Below are positions 1 to 13,029 of a stretch of DNA of 64,000 nucleotides, piece by piece (the stretch's first letter is position 1; each line of letters begins with the position of its first letter). The position numbers and the translations under genes are program-made. Origin of the DNA: Pseudocercospora fijiensis CIRAD86 (lineage: Eukaryota > Ascomycota > Dothideomycetes > Mycosphaerellales > Mycosphaerellaceae); the NCBI RefSeq assembly GCF_000340215.1, contig NW_006921539.1:2118507-2182506 (forward strand), written 5' to 3'. The notes below the pieces were generated by a model, which was not told where the DNA came from, did no database searches, and saw nothing but the letters and a program-made list of their open reading frames with translations.

Positions 1-368
1 ATCTAGCTTAAAGTATAAGTACTTAGGTAATATATATACTAGTAAGTTATATCTAGTATTCGCTATATATTCGCTATATCTATCGCTATTAGTACCGCGA
101 AGTTCTCGGAAGTTCTTCGTAGCAAAATTTCGTTGCCTTAGGCCGAAAGTCTCTAAGCGATAGCGTTAGATAACGACGATAATAGCGTAACAAGTACCCT
201 ACTAGTAGTATATAACTTAAGACTTATAGGACTAAGAGTATAGTATTATATAATAAATATAGATAATATTAAGATATATATTAGCGAGAATTTACCTAAG
301 AATCTAAAGAATATAAAGAATTGTCGAAATTCGAGAGCGCGCGCAGCGAGGCTCCGAAAAGCTCGGGG
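1..368. other. RIP-mutated flanking repeat DNA, left edge
   Basis: This AT-rich stretch has almost no CpA or TpG but keeps CpG, like the other mutated repeats in the window. No gene or open frame can be read in it. It lies outside the target duplication of the MULE that follows, so it is older repeat DNA into which that element inserted, or part of a repeat that starts left of the window. Confidence 0.5.
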
Positions 369-378
369 GTTTTGAAAT
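369..378. repeat. Left target-site duplication of the MULE
   Basis: The 10 bases GTTTTGAAAT sit immediately outside the left terminal inverted repeat. They recur exactly at 14791-14800, immediately outside the right one. Mutator-family elements make 9-11 bp duplications, so the length fits. Confidence 0.85.
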
Positions 379-429
379 CGGGTAAATACTTAAATGGGAA
401 TTATTGGCATGGTAATTACTAAGATAGGA
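379..429 (+). repeat. Left terminal inverted repeat of the MULE
   Basis: These 51 bases match the reverse complement of 14740-14790 with mostly C/T and G/A differences, as expected if one end took RIP mutations. They contain the shared core TTGGCATGGTAATTACT. Beyond about 429 the two ends diverge, though similar short motifs (ATTACT.AGATAGGA) recur to about 560. Confidence 0.8.
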
Positions 430-784
430 CTCCTCTTACTTAGATGGTAAACATTAGCATAGGAATTACTCAGATAGGACTAGTCCCATCTAACTAGCTT
501 TTTATAGCTATAGGAATTACAGGCATAGGAAACATTAGCGCAAAAATTACATGCATAGGATTTTCTATATTCGTAGCCTTAGCTAGCAGATATACAAATA
601 TATACTACTAAAGTAATTTGGTACGGAACGATTAAAGAGTCCTTCGTACGCTCGATCCTATTGTTTAGCTTACATTTTCTATATCCTATACTACGCGCTG
701 TGAATATAGAAAAGATAGTATAGACTCGGCGGATCGACTTTACGACTGCACTACTTTACGACTTTACGACTTAAGTACGAGACG

Positions 785-1000
785 ACTAGCTTTTAACCGC
801 TCGACCTTCGTAGTAATCGACCTTCGCCGCAATCGACTTTCTATATTCGTAGCAATCGACCTTCGTAGCAATCTACCTTCGCCGTAATCGACTTTCTGTA
901 TTCGTAGCAATCCACCTTCGCAGCAATCTACCTTTGTAGCAATCCACCTTCGCAGTAATCTACCTTCGCAGTAATCGACTTTCTGTATTCGTACGTATTT
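785..1000. repeat. Short tandem repeat array in MULE
   Basis: Repeated motif ATCGACCTTCGTAGCA with variants (ATCTACCTTCGCAGTA), interspersed with ATCGACTTTCTRTATTCGTA, about ten imperfect copies of 16-20 bp. No coding potential is seen. It lies in the left subterminal part of the transposon. Confidence 0.6.
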
Positions 1001-1216
1001 ACTATAGATATAGAAAATCGATTGGTTATATATATCCTAATTAAGCCTAACTAGTTACTCTCCTCTACTCTAAACTTAAAACCTAATCGGTCCCTTTTAC
1101 TACAATCTGCAGTTCTACTATTGTTAGTTCGTAGGGATAGTATCGGGGAGCCTCGGGCTTAAAGAAACCCTAACTATTGTCGCCTAGGTCGTAAAGCTTA
1201 CCTTAGCCGATTTACA

Positions 1217-1400
1217 ATTTCTGTATCTAGTAGTAACTACTACGGATACAGAAATCTATAAACGCTTTACTCGAGCAATATCACCTTATCGCAGCGCGAA
1301 GCCAATCCGTACTAACTATTATCGCAAGGTCGCGAATCTTACCCGACTAGAATTACAGTTTCTATATCTAGTAGCAACTACTACGGATATAGAAATTCAC
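1217..1400. repeat. Short palindromes of the TTTCTRTATC family
   Basis: Two imperfect palindromes (near 1220-1258 and 1346-1394) in which TTTCTRTATC is followed within about 15-20 bases by its complement GATAYAGAAA. The same hairpin recurs near 9897, 10126 and 10244 and as a tandem array at 13030-13540. The family is widespread in this element and unexplained. Confidence 0.5.
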
Positions 1401-1590
1401 AAACGCTTTACTTTAGCAACATCACCTCGCCGTACCGCGAAGCTAATTACCGTTACCTAATCTAAGTAAAGCCCTACCTAGACCCTCGTTATTACTTAAA
1501 CAATAGAATAATAGCCGTAGGGTTTCACGATAGTATATCTCTTCCTTAGTTCTTCCTTCTACTTCTTCTTCCCTTCTTCCTTTAGATATC

Positions 1591-1665
1591 GTATATACCC
1601 TCTTACCCTCGTCTATAACATTACCTTAAACACAAGACCTACGTTAACGGTATAGGAAGCAACAA
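1591..1665 (+). repeat. Subterminal inverted repeat, left copy
   Basis: This segment, from GTATATACCCTCTTACC to GGTATAGGAAGCAACAA, is nearly identical to the reverse complement of 14064-14138. It shows that the two outer parts of the MULE share more than the 51-bp ends. Confidence 0.7.
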
Positions 1666-1855
1666 AGATAGCCGGTCCCTAGTTTGCTCCGACCGCTCGC
1701 GGTTACCCCTTCTTTAGCTAGGTACGACTTAACTAAACTTAGATAAGGAAGGCATTAAGTAACTAATTTGCTTTATTTAGAGCTCTACCGCCTACCGCTA
1801 CGGCCGCCGTACTATTCTGTAAGTTGTTAATATTAACAGCATTTATTAGGAATAT

Positions 1856-2660
1856 ATACTAATTGCCTCTAGTCGTCGTATTCGCGAGCGCTTAGCTGCC
1901 GCCGACCTCGCCCGCCGCTCCCTTAACGCCGCTCGTTTCCGCGCGGCCTTTCTCGTACTACGCTAGCGCCGGTAGTAGTAGCAGTAGCAGCAGTAGCAGC
2001 AGGATAAGTATAGAGCTAGTAGGTTATTCGCAGAGCTCATTTCACTAACAGTCTATATAGCGATAATATTATAGTCGACGCTAGTAGCGACGACGAACTA
2101 GCCCTATAAGTTCTAGTTTAGTCCTCGAGAACTTAGTATATTTAGCATTCTTACATCTTATCTATAGGTAGAACGACTACTAAGTGCCGCCTTTTAGCGA
2201 GGAAACTCTACCGTATATTTAATCATTTCGAGCTCCTTTACTATTAATAGAGAGCTAACATTGTTATAGTGTCGACGACGATAAGCCTGCCGCCGCCGCC
2301 GCCGCCGCTCTACCCTCCCCCTCTCCCTCTTCGGCCTCCTCTTTTTTCAGGTCTATATATATGTGCTAATAATTATTTAGTTTACCCCGGCCGTTAGAAG
2401 ATCTAGTCGTATATCGGCCGCATTATAGAGATCCTGTCGCTATCTCGCCGCCGCCGCCGCCTATATATCGAGTACTACCGCGAGCCGACCTACGAGTACC
2501 GCGAGTACGCTACTAATACCTTTAGTATATAGCGCAAGTGCGCCCGCTACATTTAGGCGAACTATCCGTATATAGATCGCGACTCGCCGCCTTGTTTATC
2601 GTCGGATAGTTCGGATAGTTCGGAGGCTAAGGGTAATAAGGACGAGGAGTAGGCGCTAGG
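1856..2660 (+). pseudogene. Degenerate possible second reading frame of the MULE
   Basis: From about 1880 a plus-strand frame reads an Arg/Ala-rich stretch, then a run of Gln codons mixed with TAG at 1970-2000, then about 100 codons of mixed composition interrupted almost only by TAG/TAA. A separate stretch near 2460-2650 reads a Tyr/Arg-rich then Ser/Asp/Glu-rich peptide. This pattern of RIP-type stops in an otherwise readable frame suggests old coding DNA. No family is recognised and the frame boundaries are uncertain. It could also be chance in GC-rich triplet repeats. Confidence 0.2.
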
Positions 2661-4109
2661 TCTTTATTTTTCTGTTTTTTTTTCTACTGTTTAGTCTTAG
2701 TCTAGGTTGGTCTAGGTTTAGCTAGTGTTCGGTTCTCGAGGCCGCCTCGTCGCAAGACGAGGTCGTAAGACCTTATAGTATCTCGTAGTAGCTAGCGCGC
2801 TATTACGCTATTAAAAATGAAACTTACTATATAGCGCTAGACGCTACTATTGCTAACCGCTTACATTCTCTTATTCTCTTGTACTATCGCAGTTCTTGTC
2901 TATATCGATAGGCCTTCTTATCGTAGGCACCTATAGTCGATCGAATTTCTATATTTATTACTATAGACACCCGCTAGCGCCCGCGTTAGCTAGCCAATCG
3001 TGAATTTCTATATTTATAGGCATACCTACGTACTTCTACATTCGTAATCTCTAGAAGGCCTAGTATATCCTATTTATAAAGTATCAATATCGTAGACTCG
3101 AGAACTCTAGTTACGTCGGTCGTAGAGCGTATACTTCGAAAAGTTGCGTCGATTGCCTATTTAGCCATTTGCCTCGCTCGTTGCAATTTCTGTATTCACT
3201 AAACTAGACACCCGCTAGTGCCCGCATCTACCGACTAATCGTGAATTTCTGTATTTATAGGCGGACTATTAGTCTTTTACATTCCCTAAAGCTAGGCTAA
3301 GTCTCTACTCCTACGTTGCCTCCGCTATTGTCTACGTATATACCTCTATCGTTAGCCTCGATTTAGACCTAGCTAGCGCCCCTGCTTCTAAGCCCTTCTG
3401 TCCTATTGTTTGCTATCTACCGTATTCGTTAACTCGTATACTATTCGACTTATTGCCTATTGCTTGTTGTTTGCCGTTTGCCGTTTACTGTTTGCGTTTA
3501 TATAAATACAATAGGCGGCAAACAGCATAGTACGTAACTAGTGGTTACTATACATTATATACGAGTCTATGTGCTCTTTGTCCCCCTCTTTAGTAGAGTA
3601 ACTCTAAAACTAGTACTCGAAATCGTTAATACCTTTACCGAATATAAGAGATCTCTAGGCTCGGGTAGCTCGGATCGACGCGGAGATCTAGAGAGCAGTT
3701 CGACAAGGCTCTAGCGGCAAACTAGTTAGTCTAGGTACCGAGGCTAAGGCTCGAGTAGTAATCGATCGAGAGTAGGGAGCGGAGAAGGAAAGGTAGTAGC
3801 AAAAGGCTCGAGAATAGTATAGGCGGATATAGGGCAATTATCTAGGAGAGACGCCGCTACCGTCTCCATCTGTATCTACTAGTAGTTAGTATAGCAATAA
3901 GAATTAGAAGCAAGGGGGAAAATGCACTATACTATAATATAGTATAATACTATAGAATATCGACTAGGCACGAACCGGAGGTAGCGTTTAAACCTAGGCG
4001 TAGCTAGTTTCTGTTATAACAGTATAGTATAGAAATAGCGAGAATTATAGCGCTGTATAGATATAGCGAGAAGCGGCGGCCGTATATAGGTATAGCTAGA
4101 CTCCTATTC
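2661..4109. other. Noncoding interior of MULE
   Basis: RIP-mutated DNA with scattered TTTCTATATTTATAG motifs (for example near 2946, 3002, 3186 and 3245). No gene or clear tandem array can be supported. Confidence 0.4.
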
Positions 4110-4590
4110 TCTAGCTTAAAACCTACTTAGTATCTAGTTCTCTCGCTCGAAATCTGCGCTACTCTTCCTAAAAACCATTGAAACTCTAGCTCTCCTACTC
4201 GAAATCTATACTGCTCTTCCTAAAAACTATTGAAACTCTAGCTCTCCTACTCGAAATCTATACTACTCTTCTTAAAAACTATCGAAACTCTAGCTCTCCT
4301 ACTCGAAATCTGTACTACTCTTCTTAAAAACTATCGAAACTCTAGCTATATCGCTCGAAATCTGTACTGCTATACTTAAAACCTGCCGAAACTCTAGCTA
4401 TGTCGCTCGAAATCTGTACTACTATACTTGAAACCTGCCGAAACTCTAGCTATATCGCTCGAAATCCGTACTGCTCTACTTCAAATCCGTGCTACTCTCC
4501 CCGAAACCATTAAAACTCTAGCCCTATCGCTCGAAATCTATACTGCTCTACTAAAAAGAACTGCGCTACTCTTCTCGAAACCTGCTTATA
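4110..4590 (+). repeat. Minisatellite of about 53-bp units
   Basis: About nine imperfect copies of a unit containing GAAACTCTAGCT, CTCGAAATCTRTACTRCT and CTTAAAACC. One reading frame happens to stay open across a few units near 4428-4610 because the unit lacks stops in that frame. That is not taken as a gene. Confidence 0.7.
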
Positions 4591-5776
4591 TATACCGTTC
4601 CTACCTATAGGAGGAGCAATGTTACGCCGTATCGGCGCAGATTATACGATTAAGCGTACGATATTGAAATAATACTAGCGACGACGATAACGAAGTACTA
4701 TTGCGAGTACGATTGCGAAGGCGAGTTTCGTATATTCGATAATGCGATATTAGATTACTTCTAGTTAATATTCGATAGTTATATTTCTATATTTATAGTT
4801 AGTCGTATAGAATATAGAAATTTAGGCATACCTCGTATACTTACTCGGATCTCAGACTCTATATATATGCTCTATAAACTATCGAACCTTCGCCCTACCT
4901 CCTTTATACTCGTATTAATATCTAATAATAATACGAAACATACAGTCCTTCGAACGACTACATCTAAGCTTTAGATGTAACAAAATGCTACGCGGCGCCG
5001 TATTATACGCTTCGGTCGTATTTGTTTATCCCCTTAGTAGTATAAGCTAGTAAATAAAGGCCTCGTATACCTTAACTATATCGATATAGATTGCCCCGGG
5101 TACGAATCTTAGGTAACGAGGGCTCGCCGCCGCTACTATATAAGATAAATGATCGGTAAAATGTACGACCTAGATCCTATCGTCCTACTTTACTAGAATA
5201 ATATTTATTGCGTATTCCGAGTCTACTTTGCATACAAATCTCCGTATTCGACCTGTCTAGTACTATGCGATAAACGTATCCCTAGACTCCTATATACTAA
5301 TAATATCTCGGTTAAGAGCGTCTATAGTATGCTTCTAATCGGGGAATACCGCATCGAAATAGAAGGGGGTCGAAGGGAGTTCTAGCTTAAAGTCCGTAAG
5401 CTCGGCTCGTAGTGCTAGTTCGGGTATTATAATCGTATATCTCGACAATACCGCTATAATGTACGCGTTGTCGAGTCTGCGAGCACGTAGGACAAGGTCC
5501 CCGACCGCGACCGAGGAGATAAGATAGATAGCATGCTAAGACCCCGGCTAATTTCCCCCTAATTATACGTTAAATACGTTAAATTAGTATATCGTGTTCT
5601 CTATTCCCTTCGCCGACCTTCGTTCCTATAACAATAATAATAACAACGACGACGACGATTAACTATAGTATACTAGACAAATACGATACTACGAATCGCT
5701 ATACCTAAAGACGATTATAGCGACGCGTAGAAACGCGTCGCCCGCACTGCTCGCCTAAGGCTAATGCTATCTAAAT

Positions 5777-8700
5777 ATGCAGGTAGCAGTAAGGGCATTC
5801 GATTAGTATATAGTATAGAAGGGGTAGTCTTTATTTGCTAGGTTATCGAAGCTAAAACGTAAAGAGTACGTATATCTAAGCAATCGCGAATATCGTATAT
5901 TCGATACGGACGGGAGGAAGCAATACATATTCAAGGTCTTGCTACGCTATAATAAGAAGGGCGACGACGGGGAACAAGTAGAAGTCTTTGCCTTAGAAGA
6001 ACACGAATGCTCCCCGGTAACATACTACAACAATCTAAGGAATTACAGAGTTGACGTCCTCTTTAGGCACTATATTAACGCTATTGCTGCCGACTAGCGA
6101 CTTAAGCCAAACTAGCTTCGACGTACGGAACAGAACTAATACTTAAATAAGATTATATACATGCAAGCTTTCCGGATTAAGAAACGGTGTCTAAACGAAC
6201 TTATTAGCTCGGAAAAGGACTCGTAGCAGAGGATTAGACCGCTTTTCGACGCACTAGCTACAATATAGAGCCTCGACGATATATATACTAGTACATTCTA
6301 TACCCTATATACCGACTAGCAAGATCGGCATTAGGCTTCTACGATCTTTCTATACGCGCGGCTAAGCGGCTTTCGATATCTACGTAAGTTGTTTACTCTC
6401 GATAGTAGTTATATATCTAGTATATACGGTAGTGTCCTTTTAATAGTCGCCGGCATCGATGCCGAGAATTAGGTATACATTCTAGGATAGTACTATATAC
6501 GGTCGGAGTTAGAGGAAACATAGTCGTAGTTTTTATAGCATCTCGAGGATTAGTTAGTACTTATAGACGAATTGTCCGCAACGGAGCATAGATCTCTAGT
6601 TAGCGATCGGTAGAAGGGCCTAGTTCCTACGGTAACGAAGGTATATAGTAGGCGTAAGATATACTACTACTACTATATACAGTACCTTACCGAGAACTTC
6701 GATAATAATTTTAGCCCTACTATTGCTAATACGATCCGCTATCTCGCTACGATTACAACGGAGGTTCCTTTTAAAGCCAAAAAGTCCGCGATACTATACG
6801 AGATACCCTAAGACTAGCGGAGGAGCAAGACCGGCGAGAAGGTAGAATTAATACCGTACTTCGAAGGTATCGATACGTCTCGATAGACAACATACTACGC
6901 ACCGCTCGAGGAATATCCGCGGTTTAGACACTTAACCTTAAACAACTCGGAGTCGATAAACAATAAATACTTAGCAGAACGCGAAATAACTGTATTCTAG
7001 TATTACTAAGCGATATAGGAGAAGTTAATAGTTAAGAACTACGAGCGGCGCCGTCGTACTTTCAAAACACTACGATAGTCGGACTATTATAGGGAAGAAC
7101 AATAGCGATATCTATACAGTTCTAGGGCTAGGTAGATCTACCTACCGACAACACTAGGCAGAGCGGTAATTAAGAGTAGTGCTTCAAAAGAATTATATAT
7201 TGTAGACCTTAATCTACGGATATATAGCTATAGAGTATTCTAGGACATGCGAATACCTTATAAATATACGCACGTAGCGATCCGCTTCTTTAGGAACGAG
7301 GCTCTAATATCGAACGACCTAGAAGACTATATCGACGAAGCGTATAGTTAGACGTCGTATCTAGACACTTACTCGAGCATTCTATAGCTAATAACGTATA
7401 ACCAGATTAAACTCGACGGCGTTACTAAGCCTCCGCTACTCGAGAAGACGAAGGGTCGGCTAAAGAAGGCTCGAGAACGTAAGAAACGTAAGCTAAGGTT
7501 ACGAAGCGGAAAGCCGGGGACTCCGAAATTATATTCCGTTTACAAGTAAAATAGGCTCGACGGTCGAGGGTATACGAAGAAGACGTACGCACGGCGTAGG
7601 AACGGCGAGCATCCTATCGTCGGTAAACGAGGCTAAAAAGGCAAATAGCCTAATCGCCGACAAATCAACTACGAAAGGCAGCTATATATAATCGACACTA
7701 ACGAAGGCGATAGTAGTAGTAGTAGTAAAGGGGAAGAAGATAAGGATAACATCGAGACTATAGCGAACCCGGCTAATAGTAGTAGCAAGAGCGAGAAGAT
7801 TGCGATCCGGCAGCAGATATTACGGTTGTCTAGCTTCGAGTAAGCTATCGTCTACGATAGGGCAAACTTCTACCTCTAGCGCTATAAGAAGGAAGTCGAT
7901 ATATACAATGCTAACCGTTAAGCGCGTAGGGAACTTAGGTAAGAAACCGACGCGGATAAAGACTACTTCTTAGATAACGATACGAGCTTTAGTAAACGCG
8001 CACTTAAGCAACTTAAGGCTATAACTGCCGAGGATATAAAAGTATATCGTAATCGCTTTATAGCCGAAGCCCTCTAGTAGTCCGAATCCGGTGTCTCGAT
8101 CGGTAAAGCTATTCTTCCCGTACGAATCGATCTAGGTCTAGCGACGACTAAAGCGGAAGCACGCTAGAGAAAAAAGGACTAAGCCGCTACTATAAAGGCT
8201 AGGAAATCCGCTAGTAGACAATTTGACAATATACGGCGACAAAACAAGCGAGCCCTAGGATTAGTATAGTAAGAGAAAGAGAAAGAGAAAGTAACTACTA
8301 AGAAGGAGATAGGGACAGCTACTATATAGAAGTAGAAGGAGAAAAAGGGGATACGAAAGGAGACAGCGTAGGCGGGAGTAAGTCGGACAGCTGCTACCTA
8401 ACAGAGATTAGTAGCTATAATAGATGAGTTTTATACCAACAGTACGAAGAAGCCGACTAGATACTCGACGGTCCGCTAGCAAAATAGTACGAGGAAGCGG
8501 AAAGCACCTATATTCGATTAAAGTCCTACCCGCTAGGTACGAATAAAGACAACCGCTACGACTCGCGCTATAATAGTACAATAGCATACCGCGACCGTAC
8601 GCGCTAATGTACAACTAGCCCTACTAAGTCGCCGATGTTACGCTACCCTTAACGCCGCTAAAGCAGCAATTACTAAAAACGAACGCAAGCTCGGTTTTAC

Positions 8701-9880
8701 TACTTAAGACAAGTTTACTAGAATAATATAAGCAGAAAAAAGAGTAGGGGTTATATAGCAGGAGAAAGCGAAGGCTAACTAACTACTAGTCGAGAAGGAA
8801 CGGGCTAAGAAAGAGAGAATCGATCGCGAACTCGACGTATATATAGCTAAAGGCGAAGGTATATCGCGCGCGTAAGAAGCTAGACGAGCAGAACGGCTAA
8901 CATCTATAGAAGAACGCCGTATATAAGAGTAGGCCGAACAAGAGGAGGATAAGCGAATACACAATAAGAGGGTAACAAACGAGGTAGCGAATATAGAACG
9001 GCGCCGACTAGACTCGCTAAGTATAAGCCTAGGGATATAGCTTAAGTACTTTATTATAGTATGTATATCCGGTAAGGCGAAGTCGGCGTAAGGGGAAGTC
9101 TATAGTACGCGGACTATAAAGAAGACTGCTATCGAGGAGTTTAAGCATCTATATAGTAATGTAATCCGAGAGGATGTTACTTTACCGCTATACGTCGAGA
9201 AGTTGCGAAGAGGGCTACTCCCGGTCCAAGTTAATATATATAGCGGTATAGTATTAAGCTAGCTAGCGTTACTTAGTTGTTTTCTAAATGTAGGCTAGGC
9301 GGTTATATAGGTACGAAACGTTTAATATAAGGCGATGTCTAGTTAACAATCTACCGAGCCGACGGACGATAAGGAAGCGTCCTTATTCTAAAGGGCATTC
9401 GCCGACATAATAGTAGGCCTACTACGCGTTAACTTAGATAGTATAGCCGAGTCGGAGGAGCTAGACGATTAGGACATAGACGCAATAACGGGCAGTATTA
9501 AAGACGTATACACTAATATATATAAGTTTGTAGGACGTCTCGGCGTAAGAATAACTAGCGTATATAAACAATATCTAATATAGATACCGGCAATAGAAAG
9601 CCCGACGGTACGGGCTATACGCCGATAGCGTATTACAACGGATAGCGACGACTTTCTATATAGGGAGTAGGAAGACGAAGATGCGCGACTAGCGCTTACT
9701 ACCGAGATAAACATCTTTATTACTAATAAAGAATATCGTAGACCTCGTCCATTCGACTCTAACAAGGCACCGCTAGAGTAGCGATTTTAGCGGACTAGGC
9801 TCTACGAGAGGGGCGGTTCTAGGCTTAGTAACAGATTGAGCCTCGCATCTAAAAGGGTATAGTCGAGTTGTTAGTTGTAG
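5777..9880 (+). pseudogene. MULE transposase, RIP-inactivated
   Basis: One frame starting at the ATG at 5777 can be followed for about 1,360 codons. Anchor codons at 6842, 8402 and 9722 are all in phase, and the stops I met in it are TAG or TAA at sites where Gln or Trp is expected. The order fits MULE transposases. A DDE-type core lies near 6400-6750, with readable GIDAEN and SDRxKGL motifs. A SWIM-type zinc finger lies near 7200-7260, its Cys codons turned to Tyr (the CxC...CxH pattern is readable as YxY...YxY). An AT-hook-like KGRxKKARERKKRK follows near 7465, then a CCHC-like knuckle near 7530-7590. After about 7700 comes a long charged, partly coiled-coil extension with no recognised domain. 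The exact end is uncertain because the natural stop cannot be told from RIP stops. Confidence 0.8.
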
Positions 9881-9889
9881 TTAACCGTT

Positions 9890-10300
9890 CTCCCGCGAAT
9901 TTCTATATCTGCAGTAGGCTACTATAGATATAGAAACACCCCGCGCAATAGCCGCCTACCTCGGATAAAGGGTTTTGCAACGATATTACGAAACAACGGT
10001 ATCTAGTAATAGATGTATAGGACTTACGCCCCGAGAGGAGCCGTCCGCCGGGTAAGCGGTCAAACTATTGCTTATAGCAAAGCTATAAGGGCGGCTATAA
10101 GGCTATAGTCGTTCTCGCGCGAATTTCTATATCCGTAGTAGGCTACTATAAATACGGAAAATCTAGTTCTAACTTAGTATAGCTATCGTCAATTGCTACG
10201 TAAGTATGTTATATAACGTATTGTGCTTGTCGGACTAACCCGTGCGAATTTCTATATCCGTAGCAGTATTTATAGAATATAGAAATTCGCGCGGGGCAGT
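9890..10300. repeat. Dispersed hairpin repeats downstream of transposase
   Basis: Three imperfect palindromes near 9897-9936, 10126-10162 and 10244-10286. Each starts AATTTCTATATC and ends with the complementary AYAGAAAY. They separate short RIP-mutated stretches and belong to the family seen near 1220 and at 13030-13540. Confidence 0.5.
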
Positions 10301-10835
10301 CGGACAGATATAGATCGCTAGATTCGGGGTCTTAGCAGGACATTAAGGCCGCTAGTCTTCCTCTTATAAGACCTTACTTAGTAGATCGTCGAATAATATC
10401 ACTATTAATACTATAACTACCCGCAGCTCCGCAGTATATACCGCCTAGCAACTACGTTCCTACCGAACTACAGCGATAGACATACCTTACCCGCTAGCGA
10501 CGGTTATATCGGAGACTCGGAGTCGATAGAAACAATACGAATTACTCGACGCGATTGCTACGGCCCTCGAAGAACTATATAGATACCGGACTAGCTATCG
10601 TACACCGCGTATTTAGTACAAATAATACAACCCGAAGGTTTGTCGAGTACGTTAATATAGACAGCAATATAGACGCGCCTATATAGAGCGATACGTCCTA
10701 TATATAGACAAGAGGTTCTATAACGTTACTACCGACAAAGGCATCTAGCTCGAGCTAGTTCAAGATGCTTATAAAGGGCTTACGCCCCGAGAGGAGCCGT
10801 CCGCCGGGTAAGCGGTTAAACTATTATATACATTG
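10018..10835. repeat. Pair of about 50-bp direct repeats
   Basis: A GC-rich segment containing CTTACGCCCCGAGAGGAGCC and CCGCCGGGTAAGCGG occurs at about 10021-10068 and again at about 10780-10828, nearly unchanged. The DNA between the copies is RIP-mutated and no gene is readable in it. Confidence 0.6.
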
Positions 10836-11019
10836 TCTACGAAACTGACTAGGGAATTTGAGTATAGGTCGCTATAGCATATATGCATCGCATAGCTAGC
10901 GGATAGCCGCGCTTCTCGAAATTGGTCGTATAACAAAGAGGCATCGGCTTCCTTCTAAACTCCGCCGGAAGCCTATAGTAGCGGCTGCCGATATAGCAGA
11001 TAACTTCAACTTACTCTTA

Positions 11020-12130
11020 TTACGGCATCGGTATAAGGATGTTATAAATTATAACTAAACAGAAGCAAAAGGATATAGCATCGGTACGAGGATATCATAA
11101 ATTACAACTAGAAGCAAAAGGATATAGCCTAGGTACGAGGATGTTATAAATTACAACCAAACAGGAGCAAAGGGATATAGCCTCGGTACGAGGATACTAT
11201 AAATTACAAACAGAAGCAAAAGGATATAGCCTCGGTATAAGGATATTATAAATTACAATTAAGTAGAAGCAAAAGGATATAGCCTCGGTATAGGCAAAAG
11301 GATATAGCCTCGGTACGAGGATGTTATAAATTACAACTAAGCAGAAGTAAAAGGATATAGCCTCGGTATAGGCAAAAGGATATAGCCTAGGTACGAGGAT
11401 GTTATAAATTACAAACAGAAGCAAAAGCAGAAGGACACGGTATCGGTATAGGCAAAAGGATATAGCCTAGGTACGAGGATATTATAGATTATAAATAGAA
11501 GCAAAAGCAGAAGGATACGGTATCGGTATAGGCAAAAGGATATAGCCTCGGTACGAGGATATTATAAATTACAAGCAGAAGCAAAAGCAGAAGGATACGG
11601 CCTAGGTGCGAGGATGTTATAAATTACAAGCAGAAGCAAAAGTAGAAGGACACGGCATCGGTATAAGGATGTTATAAATTATAAGCAGAAGTAAAAGCAG
11701 AAGGACACGGTATCGGTATAAGGATGTTATAAATTACAAGTAGAAGCAAAAGTAGAAGGACACGGCATCGGTATAAGGATATTATAAATTATAGGCAGAA
11801 GCAAAAGCAGAAGGACACGGCATCGGTATAAGAATATTATAAATTACAGGCAGAAGCAAAAGCAGAAGGACACGGCATCGGTATAAGGATGTTATAAATT
11901 ACAAGCAGAAGCAAAAGCAGGAGGACACGGCATCGGTATAAGGCACGGCATCGGTGTAAGGATGTTATAAATTACAAGCAGAAGCAAAAGTAGGAGGACA
12001 CGGCATCGGTATAAGGTACGGCATCGGTATAAGGATGTTATAAATTATAAGCAGAAGCAGAAGGACGCGGCATCGGTGTAAGACGCGGCATCGGTATAAG
12101 ACACGGCATCGGTATAAGATACGGCATAAA
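11020..12130. repeat. Large minisatellite, units of about 55 bp
   Basis: About 17 copies of a unit built from CGGYATCGGTAYAAGGATRT, TATAAATTACAA and GCAGAAGCAAAAGCAGAAGG. Some units carry an extra short GGTATAGGCAAAAGGATATA segment. Copies in the second half keep more CA and TG than the surrounding DNA. The minus-strand open stretch at 11197-11424 is a by-product of the repeat. Confidence 0.85.
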
Positions 12131-13029
12131 TTCTAAATAGAAGTAAAAGGATATAGAAGGTTAGGTAGATTTACAGGTTAATCCGGTAATAGGGCAGAAG
12201 CAGGAGACCAACTTACCTTGCCTTATAGTAACAAGACAAAAGCAGAAGACTTACTAACCTTACTTGCCTTAGAACAAGAGACTTATATAGCCTTTATAGT
12301 AAGGGCAAAATACTCACCTTGCCTTAGGAGTAAAAGGCAAAAGACTCACCCCCTACCGCCTAGAAGTCTAAGTTTTATAGGAGGCTATAGAAACTCGATC
12401 GTAGCTAGAGGCTAGGCTTATACTGTTCTCGATTTTCTAGTAAGGGGTAAATTCACTTTAACGCGGTACTTTAGCCGAAGTAGGGTTACCTTAGTCTAAC
12501 AATGTTAGACCTCCTAATCTAATATAGGTGTCTCGGAATAGAGCTCTTACGACGCTGTGCCCGAGGGCTTTAGAACTAATGTTTAAGGAAGCGCGACACC
12601 CCCTAGGGTTCTAGGCCGAAGCCCGAGGTTTTACGTAGTATTTGAATCCTCTAGGCAAAGGATATTTACTAATAACTAAGCAGAGGAGGGACTACACTCC
12701 CAACCTTACCTACTAGTGTAGTAGTAGGCTCGCGTCGCTATTAGATGCTAACTATCAATTCTTATATGTATATATGCCTTTATAGTTGTCGCTCGCGTAG
12801 TAGCTTAATAGTATAGATTGTAGACGAGGTAAACTTTCTACGATATAATAGTCGTAGGTTCAATCTACGATATCGTCCCTAATTATTCACTATTCCCGGT
12901 ATTATAGACATAGTAACTCGGCAAGTGTCCCGCTAGAGGAGTAAATACAGAACGGTATATACTAACTGCTTAATAAGTCGACGTCTAAGGAGTTTCTAGA
13001 GTTCCGGATCTCGCAAACTATCCGAGCCT
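12131..13029. other. Noncoding interior of MULE
   Basis: A less mutated stretch (12180-12420, with Gln and Lys-type codons such as CAAGACAAAAGCAGAAG) followed by RIP-mutated DNA. A tRNA-like pair of boxes occurs at 12801-12869 but does not fold into a full tRNA. No gene is supported. Confidence 0.35.

Noticed and set aside
8408..9765. Minus-strand open frames (8408-8614, 8779-8964, 9469-9765)
   Set aside because: They lie opposite the degenerate MULE transposase frame and are rich in Tyr/Ser/Leu from the RIP-biased complement.
12801..12869. A-box-like TAGCTTAATAGTATAGA and T-arm-like CGTAGGTTCAATCTACG, suggesting a tRNA or SINE
   Set aside because: The T-arm pairs well, but acceptor stem and anticodon loop do not form. 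It is also inside RIP-mutated DNA. It could be a decayed tRNA or SINE but cannot be supported.
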